A DNA stretch of 64,000 nucleotides from JAGXSE01 sp040757295 (GTDB taxonomy: Bacteria; Bacillota; PH28-bin88), in the NCBI GenBank assembly GCA_040757295.1, contig JBFLXH010000006.1:1-64000 (forward strand), in the 5' to 3' direction. Under the pieces are notes generated by a model. It made no database searches. It had not been told where the DNA came from and saw nothing but the letters and a program-made list of their open reading frames with translations. A program made the position numbers and the translations under genes. Positions 60,977 to 64,000 of the stretch are shown here, piece after piece (within the stretch, counting starts at the first letter, position 1; the number at the start of each line of letters is the position of its first letter).

Positions 60977-62722
60977 ATGCAAGCACATGAAAACCATATA
61001 GGTGGCGTTGCTTTGTCAGAAATCCTGCATACCTTTCATAACGGGATACTAATAGTTGATAATGCAGCAGCCATTCGGTTCGTTAACCGAATGGCTGCTA
61101 CAATCCTTGGGCTAGATCCGGATAATGTGCTTGGGAAAGCCATCCAGGAAGTAATTCCAGATTCGGAGCTGCCCAAGGTGTTGTTAACGGGAGTAAGCAG
61201 GTTGGGCCAAAAGTATAGTTTGGGAAGCGTGACAATTATTGCCCATCATTCTCCCTTTTTCCTAAATGGAAAAATTGCTGGGGCAGTTTCCGAATTTCAG
61301 GAAATCACCGAGATGGAGAAAATGTTTATCCAGTTAAGGAATCTCCAAGAACTAAGCAGCCAGTTAGAGGCTATTCTGGAGTCGTCTTACGATGGTATTT
61401 ACATTACCGGGTCTGACGGGGAAACCTTGCGGGTCAACAAGGCTTATGAAAGAATAACGGGGCTAAAGGTGAGCGATCTCGTTGGAAAAAACATGAAGGA
61501 TTTAGAGTCCAAAGGAGTGATTACCAACTCAATTACTTTTAAAGTGGTAGAAACCAAGCAACCGGTAACGGCTATTCAAAAAACTGCCACGGGAAAGGAA
61601 ATTTTTGTTACTGGCAGCCCCATCTTTGACCAACAGGGAAAAGTCGCAGCCGTTGTAACAAACGTAAGGGATATGTCCCAACTGAAGGCTCTTCAGGAGG
61701 ATTTGCAGCAGTCAAAAAGACTGACCTTTCGTTACCATAACCAGCTTCTGCGCCTGCAAGCCAGGGATTCCGCTTTTGCTGAGGAAATGGTAGCAAGAAG
61801 CAAGAAGATGTTGGATGTCCTGGAATTAGCACAACGGGTGGCCATGTTTGATTCAACGATTTTAATTCTTGGCGAATCCGGTGTAGGTAAGGATTTAGTC
61901 GCGGAATTGATTTATCGCTCAAGTCCCAGGTCGACCAAAGGTTCCTTTATCCGTGTTAATTGCGGGGCTATCCCCTACAACCTGTTGGATTCTGAATTGT
62001 TCGGCTATGAGGAAGGCGCTTTTACTGGCGCTCGCAGGGGCGGCAAACCCGGGCTGTTTGAACTGGCCGACCAGGGGGTCTTGTTCCTGGATGAAATCGG
62101 CGAATTGCCCCTTGATTTGCAGGTGAAGTTACTTAGAGTAATCCAGACCAGAGAGTTTAATAGACTGGGTGGTGTACAGCCCATAAAAGTAGATGTTAGA
62201 TTAATCACAGCTACAAACAAGGACTTAATCAAGGAAGTTGCCGCTGGCCGTTTCCGGCAGGACCTTTATTACCGGATCAATGTAGTGCCAATTATTGTGC
62301 CGCCGTTAAGGGAAAGAAATGAAGACATTATCCCTTTAGCCGTGTATTATCTGGAAAGCTTTAATAGAAAGTATGGGTATTCACGTTTTTTCTCGCCGGC
62401 AGTTCTGGAAGCTTTTTTGTCTTACGAATGGCCGGGCAACGTACGGGAGTTGATTAATGTGGTTGAACGTTTAGTGGTGACAGCCGAACATGACCATATT
62501 AATGTAGAAAGGTTGCCGGCAGTTTTTATGCAGAATAATAAAGAGATTGCGGAGTGTGGAACATGGGATTTTCATAGTGCGCGTGAAGCATTAGAAAAAA
62601 AGCTGATTGAAGACGCTTTAAAAATGCACAGGACAACCAGGAAAGCGGCCAAAGCATTGGGGATTAGCCAGTCAGGCCTAATAAGGAGAATTAGTAAATT
62701 CGGGCTAAAAAGTCGTAAATGA
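60977..62722 (+). CDS. PAS-containing sigma-54-dependent transcriptional activator
   Basis: A 581-residue activator. Two PAS-like sensory domains (about 12-115 and 125-235) are joined by a short coiled coil (235-275) to the AAA+ domain with GESGVGKD, GAFTGA and FLDEIGELP. A Fis-type HTH (TTRKAAKALGISQSGLIRRI) is at the C-terminus. There is no receiver domain, so a small molecule or redox signal probably binds the PAS units. It is the obvious activator of the sigma-54 promoter at 62888, directly before the permease. Confidence 0.94.
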   Translation: MQAHENHIGGVALSEILHTFHNGILIVDNAAAIRFVNRMAATILGLDPDNVLGKAIQEVIPDSELPKVLLTGVSRLGQKYSLGSVTIIAHHSPFFLNGKIAGAVSEFQEITEMEKMFIQLRNLQELSSQLEAILESSYDGIYITGSDGETLRVNKAYERITGLKVSDLVGKNMKDLESKGVITNSITFKVVETKQPVTAIQKTATGKEIFVTGSPIFDQQGKVAAVVTNVRDMSQLKALQEDLQQSKRLTFRYHNQLLRLQARDSAFAEEMVARSKKMLDVLELAQRVAMFDSTILILGESGVGKDLVAELIYRSSPRSTKGSFIRVNCGAIPYNLLDSELFGYEEGAFTGARRGGKPGLFELADQGVLFLDEIGELPLDLQVKLLRVIQTREFNRLGGVQPIKVDVRLITATNKDLIKEVAAGRFRQDLYYRINVVPIIVPPLRERNEDIIPLAVYYLESFNRKYGYSRFFSPAVLEAFLSYEWPGNVRELINVVERLVVTAEHDHINVERLPAVFMQNNKEIAECGTWDFHSAREALEKKLIEDALKMHRTTRKAAKALGISQSGLIRRISKFGLKSRK

Positions 62723-62746
62723 AAAGCGGGGCAAAGACGCATTGTT

Positions 62747-62762
62747 GAACCGATTTTGGTTC
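62747..62762 (+). promoter_or_regulatory. Possible enhancer palindrome for the PAS/sigma-54 activator
   Basis: GAACC-N6-GGTTC is a 5-bp-arm palindrome about 140 bp upstream of the sigma-54 promoter, a normal distance for an activator site. Only one copy is evident. Confidence 0.4.
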
Positions 62763-62887
62763 GGGGCTAAGACTGGATTTGCTTCGGAAATGGCGCAAGT
62801 ATCAGCAAGTCTGTGTTACTTTTCCCCATGACAAAGCAAAAACATTGAAAAGTCAAAAATTACAAACAGTTCCTAATTATTAGAAGC

Positions 62888-62905
62888 TTGGCACAGATCT
62901 TGCAT
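62888..62905 (+). promoter_or_regulatory. Sigma-54 promoter of the permease gene
   Basis: TTGGCAC-N5-TTGCAT is a near-perfect -24/-12 element, with GG at 62890-62891 and GC at 62902-62903, 10 bp apart. It lies 82 bp before the permease ATG. Confidence 0.88.
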
Positions 62906-62986
62906 TGTCCTTGTTTTAGGGCTAAATATTTGCAGAAGGGAGGTTATCCTTTAAGAACGGCCCAAAAATAGACAGGAGGAGAAAGG

Positions 62987-64000
62987 ATGGCCATTGGTTT
63001 TTCCAGTGCAAGGCGTGAATTCGGAAAAGAGCAGCCATTTGTTCCGCTAGGGATTTTTAAGCTGCGCCTTCCTTTTATTCATTATCAAGTGGAAATACCC
63101 GAAGTAATACAAGCCTTATTCATGTTTGTAACAGGATTGGCGGCAACCCAATTTTTGCAGGATAATTTTGGAATCCCTTTTGAAATGGCCTTGGCCATCG
63201 TACTTTTTCACGAAATTACTTATTGTCTGCACCAGCTTTTGGGTGATCCCATTATCTCAGGTTGGATCACTCCGGCAATTCCTCTTACGGTTGCTTTCTT
63301 GGGAACCTATGCTATGGGAATCGACCGGCTTCATGCTTTGATAGCGCTGCAAATAATCGTTGGTTTAATGTTTTTGTTTTTGGGAACTACGGGTCTGGCG
63401 AAAAAAATTCTTGATGTAACGGCCAATTCCATCAAGGCGGGTATTATTTTAGGGGCTGGGATAGCAGGATTGATAGGAAAGTATGGTTTCTTGCCGGTAC
63501 AAAACGGCGGGATGGGATTTTTTAAATTTCCTTATAGTTTTTCCGCTGGGCTCTTGGTAGCATTTTTCTTGCTCTATTCCGCAGGTTTTAAGGAAATGAA
63601 AAGGCAGGGAGCCTTTATAGGCCCGCTGGCTAAGTACGGCATGGTTCCTGGTATAATCGTAGCTATGGCGGTAGGGTTCTTAACAAAGGAGGTTCCTCTG
63701 CCCAAAATAACCGACTGGGGATTTTTCTTACCTCCGATAAAGCAAGTTATCACAGATTGGTCAGTTTTTGGTGTGGGTCTCCCTTCATTGCAGATGTTTG
63801 TTGCAGCCGTCCCCATGGCAATCGTGGCTTATGTTATTGCTTTCGGTGATATTATCATTGGACAGACGGTTATTGAACGGGCTAACGAAGCTCGGCCGGA
63901 TGAACTAATTGATATGAACACCAATAGAACCAATATCCTGTGTGGGGTCCGAAACATTATCGAGGGCGCCTTGGCTGCTACAATTACTCTGGCCGGTCCC
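62987..64000 (+). CDS. Membrane permease, xanthine/uracil (SLC23)-like, partial
   Basis: The gene starts at ATG 62987 (GGAGGAGAAAGG) and runs off the window end after 338 codons without a stop. At least eight hydrophobic segments are present. The pattern ALFMFVTGLAATQFL near residue 45, the glycine-rich GIILGAGIAGLIGKYG and the later FGDIIIGQTVIERANE suggest a permease related to nucleobase/anion carriers of the NCS2/SulP fold. The substrate is unknown. It is controlled by the sigma-54 promoter just upstream and probably by the PAS activator. Confidence 0.75.
   Translation, partial: MAIGFSSARREFGKEQPFVPLGIFKLRLPFIHYQVEIPEVIQALFMFVTGLAATQFLQDNFGIPFEMALAIVLFHEITYCLHQLLGDPIISGWITPAIPLTVAFLGTYAMGIDRLHALIALQIIVGLMFLFLGTTGLAKKILDVTANSIKAGIILGAGIAGLIGKYGFLPVQNGGMGFFKFPYSFSAGLLVAFFLLYSAGFKEMKRQGAFIGPLAKYGMVPGIIVAMAVGFLTKEVPLPKITDWGFFLPPIKQVITDWSVFGVGLPSLQMFVAAVPMAIVAYVIAFGDIIIGQTVIERANEARPDELIDMNTNRTNILCGVRNIIEGALAATITLAGP

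Overview
The window reads as a chromosomal segment of a low-to-mid GC, anaerobic, spore-former-type Firmicute, most like the Peptococcaceae/Moorella/Carboxydothermus group. The evidence is the S-layer (SLH) exoprotein, Firmicute-style strong ribosome sites, a YedF/DUF3343 selenium pair, a tungsten/molybdenum aldehyde oxidoreductase cluster, a glycyl-radical enzyme, sigma-54 regulation, and a trp operon whose leader looks like a TRAP target. No rRNA, tRNA, CRISPR array or complete transposase gene was seen. The species is not determined.

Layout. 0-7 kb: selenium-metabolism pair, subtilisin, MFS transporter, htpG and hsp20 in convergence. 7-12.3 kb: sbcD-sbcC and a rhomboid protease. 12.5-16 kb: a two-subunit fumarate-reductase-like flavoenzyme and a membrane-anchored HtrA-like protease. 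16-20 kb: a large FN3/SLH surface protein and a short lipoprotein. 20-23 kb: ogt, a GGCT-like protein, a membrane protein, a chromate-transporter remnant, a CBS protein and a cupin. 23-30.7 kb: complete trpE-G-aroF-D-C-F-B-A operon on the minus strand. 31-34 kb: DUF2680 exoprotein and an OmpR/HK pair. 34-44 kb: decayed M20 peptidase and YhdT genes, a hydroxypyruvate-isomerase-like protein, a JAMM-HflX fusion, VanW and M23 envelope lipoproteins, an HpcH aldolase, a DUF401 permease and a GIY-YIG protein. 44-47.4 kb: HypD-like glycyl-radical enzyme with its activase. 47.7-54.1 kb: MacA-MacB-MacB plus a histidine kinase and NtrC-type regulator behind a sigma-54 promoter. 54.4-58.9 kb: Tat-linked AOR cluster (Fe-S protein, AOR, YdhW-like protein, TatA, exported protein). 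59-64 kb: PocR and IlvD remnants, nested repeats, an SDR, a PAS/sigma-54 activator and, behind a second sigma-54 promoter, a permease running off the window end.

How parts work together. The trp operon carries (G/U)AG triplet arrays with a 5-nt period in the trpE leader and over the ribosome sites of aroF and trpD. This suggests one tryptophan-sensing RNA-binding protein acts at three points. The MacAB operon encodes its own two-component system, and paired palindromes lie upstream of its sigma-54 promoter, so it is probably autoregulated. The AOR cluster seems built for a Tat-exported, possibly haem-linked aldehyde oxidoreductase.

Repeats. Intergenic regions hold a network of non-coding elements. 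Family B (about 102 bp, two hairpins, TA target duplication) is inserted into family A (hairpin-rich, about 140 bp). One site shows three nested layers with an empty-site counterpart elsewhere in the window. Several broken genes (VanZ, ChrA, an aminotransferase, M20 twice, YhdT, PocR, IlvD) lie in the same gaps, so these gaps are active remodelling sites.
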